Shown here: in pieces, positions 40,923 to 50,831 of the stretch
Numbering within the stretch: position 1 is the stretch's first letter
Layout of the letters: each line of letters begins with the position of its first letter
NCBI GenBank assembly: GCA_902595175.1
Contig: CACJPB010000002.1
Location: forward strand, 1 to 64,000
From: an uncultured Prochlorococcus sp.
Lineage (GTDB): Bacteria; Cyanobacteriota; Cyanobacteriia; PCC-6307; Cyanobiaceae
Direction of reading: 5' to 3'
DNA: 64,000 bases
Position numbers and translations under genes: made by a program
Notes under the pieces: model-generated
Database searches by the model: none
The model's input: the letters and a program-made list of their open reading frames with translations, nothing else
Told to the model about the DNA's origin: nothing

Positions 40923-42341
40923 TTGAATTCTCTTCATTTAAAAAGTTTTATAAGATGCAAAAGAAAAGCATGGCTAGATTTTAAGGGTAAAAAATCTTAT
41001 GAGGTTTGGTCTCCCCATAAAGCTATAGATAAGATTAATCAGTTTCAAATTTTCTCTGAATTTTGTAATAGTCACATATATACAGGATTAAAAGCCTGTG
41101 AAAATGGTTATCAAGGGGTAATTGGATTCAAAATCAAAGGGAATCTTTTCCAAGATATTAACGCAGAGATACGCCCACAATTACTTGTTAAGACTAAAGG
41201 TAAAAGTATATGGGGACAATATAAATATTTACCTGCTGTTTATAAGTTAGGCCACAAAACCACTAAAGAACATTTATTCGACTTAGCTTTTAGTTCTATG
41301 CTGTTAGAATCTTTTCAGGAATCTAAAATTGAGAAAGGATTAGTAATTTCAAGTTTTAGTAAAAAAATTAATCTTGAAGAAATTTATTTAAATAAAAAAT
41401 TAAGAAAAAAAGTTTTGAATGTTTTATTAAGTTTGAATGAATGCTTGGAGGGATTTATGCCAGAAATAACTCAAGATAGAAAAAAATGTACTATTTGTAC
41501 ATGGCAAAAATTTTGTGACAAAGAAGCAAAAGAAAATGGATATCTAACAGATATAGATGGAATAGGATCCAAAACGGCCTCAGCACTCATAAAAAATGGG
41601 ATATCTGATACCCAAACATTAGCTTCATATAACGAAAAACAACTTGGTGAGAAATTATCTAAATTCAACGATAAAAAGTATGAAAAAGCGACCGCATTTG
41701 TAAAGCAAGCACAAGCTTATACTTCTGGGGAACCATATCGCATTTCTAATAAAAATGATACTAAAGATTTACTAGAAAAAACAAGTTCAGGATTTTATAT
41801 ATTTGATATTGAGTCAAATCCAGATGATAAGCATGATTTTTTATATGGTTTTCTAAAAATTAATCATTGGTTTACAAAAAAAGAAAATCTTATTTATGAA
41901 CCAATTTTAAATCTCAAAAACAATAAAGAAGAATCTTACAGGAAAATTGTTGAAATACTTTTTTCACAGAAGGAATGGCCAGTTTTACATTATGGTGAAA
42001 CTGAAAAGATAGCAATAATTAATATTGCTAAAAACCTAAATTTTAGTTTTGAAGAAATTGATGCACTTGCCTCAAGATTTATAGACTTACATACATTTAT
42101 GCGAAAGTCTTGGATATTACCACTAAAAAACTATGGCTTAAAAACTGTTTCTAATTGGCTTGGATTTGAATGGATGCAAAAAAATGTAAGTGGCTCAAAA
42201 GCCCTTTATTGGTGGATTCAATATCAAATTACAGAAAACGAAATATTTTTAAAAAAAATTATTCAATATAACAAAGATGATTGTTTAGCTACTCTACAAA
42301 TTGCAGAATATTTAATAAAAAATCAATCAAAGAAAAATTGA
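40923..42341 (+). CDS. TM0106-family RecB-like nuclease with C-terminal RNase H-like domain
   Basis: FIRCKRKAWLDFKGK; CTICTWQKFC Cys motif; HhH-like DIDGIGSKTASALIKNGI; FDIESNPDDKHDFLYG...YNKDDCLATLQIAEYL. Confidence 0.82.
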   Translation: MNSLHLKSFIRCKRKAWLDFKGKKSYEVWSPHKAIDKINQFQIFSEFCNSHIYTGLKACENGYQGVIGFKIKGNLFQDINAEIRPQLLVKTKGKSIWGQYKYLPAVYKLGHKTTKEHLFDLAFSSMLLESFQESKIEKGLVISSFSKKINLEEIYLNKKLRKKVLNVLLSLNECLEGFMPEITQDRKKCTICTWQKFCDKEAKENGYLTDIDGIGSKTASALIKNGISDTQTLASYNEKQLGEKLSKFNDKKYEKATAFVKQAQAYTSGEPYRISNKNDTKDLLEKTSSGFYIFDIESNPDDKHDFLYGFLKINHWFTKKENLIYEPILNLKNNKEESYRKIVEILFSQKEWPVLHYGETEKIAIINIAKNLNFSFEEIDALASRFIDLHTFMRKSWILPLKNYGLKTVSNWLGFEWMQKNVSGSKALYWWIQYQITENEIFLKKIIQYNKDDCLATLQIAEYLIKNQSKKN

Positions 42342-43163
42342 TCCTACAGATTTATTAATAATAATTTTTCCAAAAATTTCTGAAAAAAAATAACTTCCTT
42401 CCTCTAAATATTTTCTTTTTATCATTGCTAAACCTTTTATTTGAGAATCTAATTTAAAAAAACTAGTGATTTTGCCTGCAGAAATATCCTTGGCAGAATT
42501 TGTATATATATTTTTATCTTCAACGTCTAAATTCAAATTAGATTCAAGTGATTTCCAAATTCTTATTTCCTGTTTTAAAGAAGAAACATTTTTTATTTTT
42601 GACATTGTTTCTTGTCCTAAATAACAACCTTTATTAAAATCTATAAGGTCTTTTAATCCAAGCTCAAGAGGATTATTTTTTCCGTTTATTTCCATTTCTA
42701 ATAAAGGTATTGCCTGATTAATCTTCCAAAGTTTTAAATCGTTTGGATTTAGTAAATTTAGTTTATTTTTATATATTTCAAATTCTTTATCTTCTGTTTT
42801 GAAGAAAATAGGCTGGTAAGTTCTCCATGAACTAAATTCATCAATTTCCTGAATTCTATTTATCAAGAAAGGTTCACTTAGAAGTACATCGTCCGCTGGA
42901 AAAATAATTTGATTAAAGTAATCAATTATTTCATTAGTATTACCCTCCAAGATAATTACTTCTAAGCTTTTTTCTAAAAAAATAATTTCAATTAATGACC
43001 TTAAAACTCCATTTGGAGTTAACCAACAAGTTTTGATAACTTTATTTTCTGAATTAAGAATATTACCAGTTGTTATTCCATTCAAAAATTTTCTGGAATC
43101 TTTTCCAGTAAGAGAAAAACAATCAAATTTTTCAAGCCAAAACTTTTTTTTTGAATCTTGCAT
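42327..43163 (-). CDS. ygfZ: YgfZ/GcvT-like folate-binding protein
   Basis: LTGKDSRKFLNGITTGNI; LIDFNKGCYLGQETMSKIKN (KGCYxGQE signature). Confidence 0.92.
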   Translation of the reverse strand: MQDSKKKFWLEKFDCFSLTGKDSRKFLNGITTGNILNSENKVIKTCWLTPNGVLRSLIEIIFLEKSLEVIILEGNTNEIIDYFNQIIFPADDVLLSEPFLINRIQEIDEFSSWRTYQPIFFKTEDKEFEIYKNKLNLLNPNDLKLWKINQAIPLLEMEINGKNNPLELGLKDLIDFNKGCYLGQETMSKIKNVSSLKQEIRIWKSLESNLNLDVEDKNIYTNSAKDISAGKITSFFKLDSQIKGLAMIKRKYLEEGSYFFSEIFGKIIINKSVGSIFL

Positions 43164-43173
43164 TTTGAAATAA

Positions 43174-43734
43174 TTAAAAAAAGTCTTTTATTGTAAAAAG
43201 ACTCTTTAATTTAACATTTTCATCTTCAAGAGCTTCTAATCCTCCTTCTTGCCTATCAACTATAGACAAAACTTCCTCAACTACATAATTATTTTCGCGT
43301 AACTTTTTTATAGCTTTTATCACTGAACCAGCAGTTGTAACGACATCCTCTAAAACAGTTACCAAAGTTCCTTCTTCTAGTGTAGGTCCCTCTATTCCAG
43401 CTTTGGTACCGTATTTTTTGATTTCTTTTCGAATTATTAATCCATCAAGGTCAATACCATGCAAAGCTGCTTTAACAATTAATCCACTAACTATAGGGTC
43501 TGCACCTAATGTCAATCCTGCTATGGCTTTTGACCTTGAGTCCTTTAACTCTAAAAATAAATCACTTATTAAGTTTAAGCCTTCGCCATTTAATGATACT
43601 GGTTTACAATTCAAGTAATGACTGCTTTTCTTCCCTGAAGCCAAAGTGAAGTTTCCTTTCTTGTAAGATTTTTCAATTAACTGTTTTAACAATTTTGCTT
43701 TATTAAAATCATACTTATCAGAAAATTTGCCCAT
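43174..43734 (-). CDS. pyrE: Orotate phosphoribosyltransferase
   Basis: [43 protein letters not shown]. Confidence 0.95.
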   Translation of the reverse strand: MGKFSDKYDFNKAKLLKQLIEKSYKKGNFTLASGKKSSHYLNCKPVSLNGEGLNLISDLFLELKDSRSKAIAGLTLGADPIVSGLIVKAALHGIDLDGLIIRKEIKKYGTKAGIEGPTLEEGTLVTVLEDVVTTAGSVIKAIKKLRENNYVVEEVLSIVDRQEGGLEALEDENVKLKSLFTIKDFF

Positions 43735-43875
43735 TAGTAAAAGTTCAATTTATATTTAAAGATTAGAAGAAAAAAAAGAAATCTCACAAAAATTCCCTAA
43801 TGAGGATTTTTTTGAAATATTATTTTTATATTGTATATTGAAATTCAATGTAATTAAAATTACATAAATTACCTT

Positions 43876-43948
43876 GGGGGTGTAGCAATCTGGTGAATGC
43901 ACCAAACTCATAATTTGGCTAAGGCGAGTTCGATCCTCGCCACCCCCA
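43876..43948 (+). tRNA. tRNA-Met (anticodon CAT)
   Basis: GGGGGTG...CACCCCC acceptor stem, CCAAA-CTCATAA-TTTGG anticodon arm, GGCGAGTTCGATCCTCGCC T arm; Met versus lysidine-modified Ile not decidable by eye. Confidence 0.85.
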
Positions 43949-43966
43949 TTATTCATTTGTCATTGA

Positions 43967-45235
43967 ATGAAAATAACTCTACTTTTATTTCTTTTATTTT
44001 TGCCAGCTTTTTTCGCAGCCAGTGAACTCTCTTTTTTATTAATAAGGCCAAGCAAAGTTTTAAGGTTAATAGAAGAAAAAAAGAAAGGAGCATTTTCAAT
44101 TTTAAAAATTCAAAAACGCTTTAGATCTTCATTAATTGCTTCTCAATTTGGAGTAACAATTTCATTAATTGCCATTGGATGGCTCAGCAATAACCTGGCT
44201 AATGATTATTGGAAAAGAAATATTTTATCAAATAGATTTTATGATCTTCTATTATTTTTATTTATTGTTTTAGTTGTTACTCTTGTTTCTGGACTAATTC
44301 CAAAAGCTTTAGTAATTAACAATCCAGAATCTGCTGCATTAAGGTTAACCACAATATTCGATGCCGTAAGAAAAGGAATGAATCCTATAGTGAAAACAAT
44401 AGAATTTTTTGCTAGCGCCTGTTTAGGCTTGTTCAAATTAAATAACAAATGGGATTCTTTAAATTCGGGTTTATCTGCTGGAGAATTAGAAACTCTTATA
44501 GAAACAGATAACGTAACAGGTTTAAAACCAGATGAGAAGAATATTCTTGAAGGAGTTTTTGCTTTAAAAGATACGCAAGTTAAAGAAGTAATGATTCCAA
44601 GATCTGAAATGGTAACTTTGCCAAAAAATATAACCTTTTCAGAACTTATGAAACAAGTAGATAAAACTCGACATGCTCGCTTCTTTGTGATTGATGAGTC
44701 TCTAGATGATGTATTAGGTGTATTAGATTTGCGTTATCTAGCAAAGCCAATATCAAAGGGTGAAATGGAAGCCGATACATTATTAGAGCCATTCCTTTTA
44801 CCAGTAACAAAAATAATAGAAACATGTTCACTAGCAGAAATATTTCCAATAGTAAGAGATTACAATCCGTTTTTACTAGTAGTTGATGAACACGGTGGAA
44901 CCGAGGGACTCATAACTGCAGCAGATCTAAATGGCGAAATAGTTGGAGAGGAAATGCTCAATAATAGAATTTATTCAGACATGAGAATGTTAGATAATTT
45001 CTCTAAAAAATGGTCAATAGCTGGAAAATCAGAAATTATTGATATCAATAAAAAGTTAGGATGTTTTATTCCAGAAGGTACTGATTATCATACCCTTGCT
45101 GGATTTATGTTAGAAAAATTTCAAATGATTCCAAAAATTGGCGACGTTTTAGATTTTAATAATATTAAATTTGAAGTTATTTCTATGTCAGGTCCAAAAA
45201 TTGATCGTGTTAAAATAATTCTTCCCAAAAGCTAA
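43967..45235 (+). CDS. CNNM/CorC-type CBS-domain membrane protein (hemolysin-like)
   Basis: DUF21-type TM region then VKEVMIPRSEMVTLP...FFVIDESLDDVLGVLDLRYL...LVVDEHGGTEGLITAADLNGEIVGE. Confidence 0.92.
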   Translation: MKITLLLFLLFLPAFFAASELSFLLIRPSKVLRLIEEKKKGAFSILKIQKRFRSSLIASQFGVTISLIAIGWLSNNLANDYWKRNILSNRFYDLLLFLFIVLVVTLVSGLIPKALVINNPESAALRLTTIFDAVRKGMNPIVKTIEFFASACLGLFKLNNKWDSLNSGLSAGELETLIETDNVTGLKPDEKNILEGVFALKDTQVKEVMIPRSEMVTLPKNITFSELMKQVDKTRHARFFVIDESLDDVLGVLDLRYLAKPISKGEMEADTLLEPFLLPVTKIIETCSLAEIFPIVRDYNPFLLVVDEHGGTEGLITAADLNGEIVGEEMLNNRIYSDMRMLDNFSKKWSIAGKSEIIDINKKLGCFIPEGTDYHTLAGFMLEKFQMIPKIGDVLDFNNIKFEVISMSGPKIDRVKIILPKS

Positions 45236-45285
45236 ATATGACTCCCCATAGAGGATAATGATAATAAATATATGGATTTGAAATT

Positions 45286-46290
45286 ATGCAACCAACCTCA
45301 TCACCCGTAAAGGTTGGAGTCATAGGTATAGGAAATATGGGTTGGCATCATGCTCGAGTACTAAGTTTACTCAAAGATGCAAATCTCATTGGAGTCGCAG
45401 ATCCAAATGAAGAAAGAGGTAAATTAGCTATTGAGCAATTTCAATGTGAATGGTTCAAGGATTATAAGGACCTAATTCCAAAAGTTGATGCTATCTGTAT
45501 CGCTGTCCCCACACTACTTCATCAAAAAGTAGGACTAGATTGTCTCAAGGGAGGTGCTAACGTTCTCATTGAAAAACCAATTGCAGCTAACGAGTTGGAA
45601 GCAAAATCTTTAATAGAGGCCGCTAATGAAAGCAACTGTCTATTACAAGTTGGGCATATTGAAAGATTTAATCCTGCTTTTAGAGAATTAAATAAAATAG
45701 TAAATAATGAAGAAATTGTTGTTTTAGAAGCAAGGAGGCACAGTCCTCATGCAGACAGAGCAAATGATGTATCTGTAGTAATGGATTTAATGATTCATGA
45801 CATTGATCTTATTTTGGAGCTTGTAAACTCAAAAATACAAAAATTAGCAGCAGTTGGAGGAAGAAATAGCGAAGGATTAATAGATTACGTCAATGCTACT
45901 TTAGTTTTTAAAAATAATGTAATTGCAAGCTTAACTGCCAGCAAAATGAGTCACAAAAAAATCAGAAATTTAAGTGCTCACTGCCAAAATGGGCTAGTAG
46001 AAACTGATTTCTTAAATCACTCTTTACAAATCCATCGAAAGTCTCATGAATCATATACAGCAGAACATGGCGAATTAGTATATAGAAACGATGGATATGT
46101 TGAAGAAGTTAGCACAACCTCTATTGAACCTCTTTATGCAGAACTGGAACATTTTCTTAAATGCGTTCAAGGCAAAGAAACACCTGAGGTAGATGGTGAG
46201 CAAGCCTCAAGAGCTTTAAAAATTGCTGATTTTATAGAGTGTGCTGTAGAAAATTCTGGAGATGCGATTTTACTTGAAAATCCATTCTAA
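45286..46290 (+). CDS. Gfo/Idh/MocA-family oxidoreductase
   Basis: VKVGVIGIGNMGWHHARVLS; VLIEKPIAANELEAKSLIEAA; VGHIERFNPAF. Confidence 0.92.
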   Translation: MQPTSSPVKVGVIGIGNMGWHHARVLSLLKDANLIGVADPNEERGKLAIEQFQCEWFKDYKDLIPKVDAICIAVPTLLHQKVGLDCLKGGANVLIEKPIAANELEAKSLIEAANESNCLLQVGHIERFNPAFRELNKIVNNEEIVVLEARRHSPHADRANDVSVVMDLMIHDIDLILELVNSKIQKLAAVGGRNSEGLIDYVNATLVFKNNVIASLTASKMSHKKIRNLSAHCQNGLVETDFLNHSLQIHRKSHESYTAEHGELVYRNDGYVEEVSTTSIEPLYAELEHFLKCVQGKETPEVDGEQASRALKIADFIECAVENSGDAILLENPF

Positions 46291-46316
46291 TACTAACGAT
46301 CTAAGCTAAAAGAATT

Positions 46317-46457
46317 TTATTTAAATCCAACTGCAGCTTGCCAAACAAATACCAATAAAAAGAAAAATAAAGGAATCAGTGGAAGAACATCAACAGTTGG
46401 AGCAAAAGCTTTGTAAGCCTCGGGCAATTCAGCGAATGTATTAAATAGAATGAGCAC
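46317..46457 (-). CDS. psbK: Photosystem II protein PsbK (GTG start)
   Basis: Not in ORF track. (V/M)[45 protein letters not shown]. Confidence 0.9.
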
Positions 46458-46490
46458 CTTTTTGATAATTTAATTAATTATGATACGACG

Positions 46491-47609
46491 TTACCATGTA
46501 TGGTGAGCAATAGAGGATCTTTTCCATGGAGCGAAATCATTTGTAAAACAATTATCACTTATTGCAGTAGAAATTGCATTGGTAAATCTTATTAAGTGAG
46601 AAATATTGTGCAAACTTATAAGGGTTAGGCCTAATATTTCGTCATTTCTAATTAGATGATGCAAATATGCACGAGAATAGGACTTACAGGTTTCGCATTT
46701 ACAAGTTTTATCAATCGGAGAAAAGTCATTTTTAAATCGAGCATTTCGCAAATTCAATCTTTCATCATTAAAAAATGCAGTCCCATGTCTTCCTAGTCTT
46801 GTAGGCAAAACACAGTCAAATAAATCGAACCCATTAGCTACAGCCATAGAAATTTCTTTTAAAGAGCCAATTCCCATTAAATATCTTGGTTTATTTATTG
46901 GTAAGAATTTCGGGACGTAATTAATTACACTATGTATTTGTTCGACTGCCTCACCAACACTTACACCTCCTACTGCTATTCCAGGAAGATCAAAAGAACT
47001 TGTAAATTTTGCGCTATATTCTCTCAATCTCGGGAACTTACCACCTTGAACTATTCCGAATAATGCTTGGTTGGATTTCTGATGAGTTTTAACACATTTT
47101 TGTAACCATGAATGAGTTCTTTGTAAAGATTCCTCAATATCATTTTCGTTAGCTGTATGTGGGGGACAATGATCAAAAGCCATAGCAACATCCGATCCAA
47201 GATCCATTTGAATCTGCATTACTTTTTCAGGTGATAAAAATACATGACTACCATCTCTTGGATTTTTAAATTCCACACCTTTATCAGAAATATTATTTAA
47301 TTTGGCCAAACTAAAAACTTGATATCCTCCTGAATCAGTAAGAATAGGCTTAGGCCAATTCATGAACTTATGTATTCCTCCAGATTCCTTAACTAATTTT
47401 TCTCCAGGTTGTAAATGAAGATGAAAGGTATTTGATAAAATCATTTCTGATCCTGTAGAGGTTAACTGCTCAGATGAAATTCCTTTAACCGTTGCCAAAG
47501 TACCCACAGGCATAAATTTTGGTGTTTTTACCTGACCATTAGGCGTATGAAATATACCAGTTCTTGCCTCTGTATTACTGCAATTCGATGTAATTTCAAA
47601 TTCAAACAC
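46491..47609 (-). CDS. tgt: Queuine tRNA-ribosyltransferase
   Basis: [65 protein letters not shown]. Confidence 0.97.
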   Translation of the reverse strand: MFEFEITSNCSNTEARTGIFHTPNGQVKTPKFMPVGTLATVKGISSEQLTSTGSEMILSNTFHLHLQPGEKLVKESGGIHKFMNWPKPILTDSGGYQVFSLAKLNNISDKGVEFKNPRDGSHVFLSPEKVMQIQMDLGSDVAMAFDHCPPHTANENDIEESLQRTHSWLQKCVKTHQKSNQALFGIVQGGKFPRLREYSAKFTSSFDLPGIAVGGVSVGEAVEQIHSVINYVPKFLPINKPRYLMGIGSLKEISMAVANGFDLFDCVLPTRLGRHGTAFFNDERLNLRNARFKNDFSPIDKTCKCETCKSYSRAYLHHLIRNDEILGLTLISLHNISHLIRFTNAISTAISDNCFTNDFAPWKRSSIAHHTW

Positions 47610-47707
47610 GATAATTTATAAAATTTTTTGATCCTTTTTCATTAATCTACCCTATTATTTAATATTGATTCTATTTTTATCCCATCAAAAAATATTTAAT
47701 AAAAAAT

Positions 47708-48448
47708 TTGGCAGGCTCTTGGATGTTCTATACGACATTTCCAAAGATACCTCTTATTAATCCCGAATTTAAAAATATTGCACAATTTGCGCCTCCGATA
47801 GGATTTTTGATTGGAACAATACAGAGTTATATTTTTCTTTTTTTAAGAACAAACTCTTGGTCGATTTATGCATCTGCATTAATATGTTTGGCTTCAGGAT
47901 ATTTAATTACTGGTGGTCTTCACCTCGATGGTTTAATGGATACTTTCGACGGTATTTTTGCAGGTAAAAAGAAACGTTTAAAAGCCATGAAAGACAGTAA
48001 AGTTGGATCCTTTGGCGTTCAAGCTTTGGTTTTTATAACTTTAATTCAAATTGCTTGCATACTGAAAATTCAAAACCTAATAATTTTTGTTTTACCTATA
48101 TGCTTATTTTGGGGAAGATTTTCAAATTTGTTTTTTATAGAAAAGTTCAGATATATAAGCTATAAGAAAAAATCTATAAGTCATAAAAAGTATTGGAATG
48201 GATTTGGAAAGGAATCTTTGATTTCAATTCTTTTTCTTTTAATTTTCATTACATATCAATTCGTTTCGATTACATCTCAAGCAATATTAATTAAATTTTT
48301 AATTCTTATTTTGATTGGTATTTTTTTAAGTTATGCTATCCCAAACATACTGGGGAATAAAATTGGAGGCTTCAATGGAGATGCCTGCGGTGCAAGTGTT
48401 GTACTTGTCGAAACTGCAGTCTTATTTATGCATGCAATTCTTTTGTAG
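47708..48448 (+). CDS. cobS: Adenosylcobinamide-GDP ribazoletransferase
   Basis: FYTTFPKIP; GGLHLDGLMDTFDGIFAGKKKRLKAMKDSKVGSFGVQAL; NKIGGFNGDACGA. Confidence 0.93.
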   Translation: MAGSWMFYTTFPKIPLINPEFKNIAQFAPPIGFLIGTIQSYIFLFLRTNSWSIYASALICLASGYLITGGLHLDGLMDTFDGIFAGKKKRLKAMKDSKVGSFGVQALVFITLIQIACILKIQNLIIFVLPICLFWGRFSNLFFIEKFRYISYKKKSISHKKYWNGFGKESLISILFLLIFITYQFVSITSQAILIKFLILILIGIFLSYAIPNILGNKIGGFNGDACGASVVLVETAVLFMHAILL

Positions 48449-49562
48449 GGAGTTCTAAATAAAAAATATTTTTCTTATTAAAATTTTTTAATTCTTCAGG
48501 ATTATCAATAGAGTTATTTTCTAGTAATCTCAATTCTCCTCCAATTTGTTTCGCTAATTTTCTCGCTAAAAAAAGTCCCACTCCAGTGCCGTCCTTCTTC
48601 TTTGCCGCAGATCCTCTATAGCCTTTTTGAAAAATTTTCTCATTTTCATTTTTGGTTATTTTTTTACCATCATCAAATATACATAGACCCTTACTCGTAA
48701 AAGCAAGCCCAATCTCAGAGCCTTTTTGGGCATATTTAAATGCATTTTCTAATAGATTGGCCACTATTTCGGCCATAACAGAATATTTTGCTTTTATTGG
48801 TAATAAAGTCCAATCTGGCCAAAGAGAGGGTTCAGTCCAATTTCTATTTTCTAAGTTCGCATTAGCTTTACCTCTTTCTAATATTGGCCTCAATAAACTT
48901 TGAACAGTTATTACCTTTTCATTATCTAAATTTGGTGGTAAAAGTAATCTTTCCTCTCCAATTTCCAGAGGAAGTTGAATAGGTGAATTTAATTGCGCAA
49001 AAGAATCCATATATTGATTAATTTGTTTTTGCTCTATTATCATGCGTTCGACTATTTCAATAGAGTTATCATCTGAACCAAGTCTTTTTATTAGTAATTT
49101 TGCATATGTTCTTATAGCCGCCAAAGGATTCCTTATTTGATGGATTATGACATTAACCTGATTTTTTAAATAATTAATTTCTTCATTTTTACTTTGACGT
49201 TCTAATTCGATAGAGACGCATTTAGCTAAAGATATTGAAAGTGCTTTTAATCTAGAATCGAGAGATATTGGCCAATTCCCCCCTTTCAAATCAGTTTCTA
49301 CCCTAAGAACACCAAGTAGAATATCGTTTTCTTGAAGCGGATACCATCTTCTGTTAGGCGATGAAACTTTTAGTGAAGGGTCGTCATCTATTGATGTAAG
49401 GATCCTATCAATTTGTGGCCACTGACCAATCATTTCAAAAGATGCTTTAGTTCCTTGCTTAGCGGAAGCAAGATACATAACTAAATTAGTAACTCCCATC
49501 GAGCAGCCAAAACTTTCTAGCTGTTTTACAATTAATTCTTCAAATTTTTTTGAAATATTCAT
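48426..49562 (-). CDS. Sensor histidine kinase (Hik2/CSK-like architecture possible)
   Basis: H-box VIHQIRNPLAAIRTYAKLL; N-box ENAFKYAQKGSEI; DGTGVGLFLARKLAKQIGGEL; N-terminal region GAF-like. Confidence 0.88.
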   Translation of the reverse strand: MNISKKFEELIVKQLESFGCSMGVTNLVMYLASAKQGTKASFEMIGQWPQIDRILTSIDDDPSLKVSSPNRRWYPLQENDILLGVLRVETDLKGGNWPISLDSRLKALSISLAKCVSIELERQSKNEEINYLKNQVNVIIHQIRNPLAAIRTYAKLLIKRLGSDDNSIEIVERMIIEQKQINQYMDSFAQLNSPIQLPLEIGEERLLLPPNLDNEKVITVQSLLRPILERGKANANLENRNWTEPSLWPDWTLLPIKAKYSVMAEIVANLLENAFKYAQKGSEIGLAFTSKGLCIFDDGKKITKNENEKIFQKGYRGSAAKKKDGTGVGLFLARKLAKQIGGELRLLENNSIDNPEELKNFNKKNIFYLELPTKELHA

Positions 49563-49647
49563 AATTAATGAAATTTTGAGAAAATTTTTTTAAAAAAAAA
49601 CTTGAAAAAGGGCTTGTAAAATATGAAAAAAGTATTAAGATATATAA

Positions 49648-49725
49648 AGAGGTCTGACTTTAGCCAGCCTTAAATATGAGTATTTAATCATATTTTAAGC
49701 TACATCAGGGGTTGATGGGTCCTCT
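49648..49725 (+). ncRNA. Candidate structured RNA/leader, multi-branch, upstream of DUF3155-like gene
   Basis: Closing stem AGAGG/CCTCT; internal hairpin CTTAAATATGA-GTATTTAA-TCATATTTTAAG (49669-49699, one bulge); hairpin CATCA-GGGGT-TGATG. Confidence 0.35.
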
Positions 49726-49815
49726 ATGTAATTTGAAGTGAATTTAAAATCACATATATAAGATTAGTAAAAAAAATAAGACTAATCTCATTCATAATTT
49801 CAGGAGTACCAATCA

Positions 49816-50184
49816 ATGTCAAAAAAAAGAAAAAGAATCAGCAGAAGAAGATTGGCTGGCCAAAGAGTAATGGCACATGTACCTATATATCATATCGAAA
49901 CTGGCAAACATAAACCAGTTACAGCAGCGAGAAGATTCATAGCTGAAAATGGTCTTTCAGCGCCTTCAGTTTTTAATGTCAGAAGAAATGAACACACCAC
50001 CGATAGATTTTTTTGGGGTGAAAAAGGTTTATTTAGCGCCCAATATGCTGAAGAAAATCATTTTCTATTTCCATCACTAAAAGTTGTAGTTGAAGGAATT
50101 GGTGAAGAAAAAATATTTGAGGGTCTAGAACTTACTGCAGATGATTGGGAAGAAATTGAAGAATATGAATATGCTTTTGTTTAA
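49816..50184 (+). CDS. Conserved hypothetical protein (DUF3155-like)
   Basis: MSKKRKRISRRRLAGQRVMAHVPIYHIETGKHKPVTAARRFIAENGLSAPSVFNVRRNEHTTDRFFWGEKGLF; RBS AGGAG upstream. Confidence 0.75.
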   Translation: MSKKRKRISRRRLAGQRVMAHVPIYHIETGKHKPVTAARRFIAENGLSAPSVFNVRRNEHTTDRFFWGEKGLFSAQYAEENHFLFPSLKVVVEGIGEEKIFEGLELTADDWEEIEEYEYAFV

Positions 50185-50798
50185 AAAATATTAGTTATAT
50201 TTGAATTTATAAAATTAATTAAATTTGAATCAATTTGATGAAATCCATCGAATTCTAATAATTCACAAAATTTAGACGACTTACTCTTTACCTTTTCATA
50301 AATAGTCCTAGAAGCATCTATAGGCACAACGTCATCAAATAAACCATGACTAATAATCAATGGCGAGAATTTTTCTCCCGGGGCCCAGTTGGGATGAGGA
50401 TAACCACTACAAGCAACAATTAATCCAAAATCTAACTTAAATCCCGCATCAATTGCCATTGCCGCACCCTGTGAGAACCCCAACAAAATTGTTTTTCTTA
50501 GTGGAATCTGATCAGTATCAAATTTTTTTAATGTAACTAAAAGTTTATTTACTTCAACCTCAGCTCCATTCCAATCATGTGGATACAATCCATACCACTG
50601 TCTTCCCTGACCGCTTGGGTGTAATCCAGGAGCCCTCAAAGAAATTACCTCAAAATCAAGATTTATTGTTTCAGTAATCTCCTTTCCAAATGTTAAAAGG
50701 TCATCTGAATCAGCCCCCCAACCATGCATCAAAATAATTCTATGAGTTGCAGTTTGAGAGGTAATCGAGACAAATTCATGATTGACAGCATATTCCAT
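50181..50798 (-). CDS. Alpha/beta hydrolase (phospholipase/carboxylesterase family)
   Basis: ILMHGWGADSDDLL; ILLGFSQGAAMAIDAGF; ISHGLFDDVVPIDAS. Confidence 0.88.
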   Translation of the reverse strand: MEYAVNHEFVSITSQTATHRIILMHGWGADSDDLLTFGKEITETINLDFEVISLRAPGLHPSGQGRQWYGLYPHDWNGAEVEVNKLLVTLKKFDTDQIPLRKTILLGFSQGAAMAIDAGFKLDFGLIVACSGYPHPNWAPGEKFSPLIISHGLFDDVVPIDASRTIYEKVKSKSSKFCELLEFDGFHQIDSNLINFINSNITNIF

Positions 50799-50831
50799 GT
50801 TTATATTCTTAAGTAAGTAAACTTTCCCATA

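Noticed and set aside
43756-43956. 66-aa ORF on - strand
   Set aside because: Overlaps the tRNA-Met gene; not a plausible protein.
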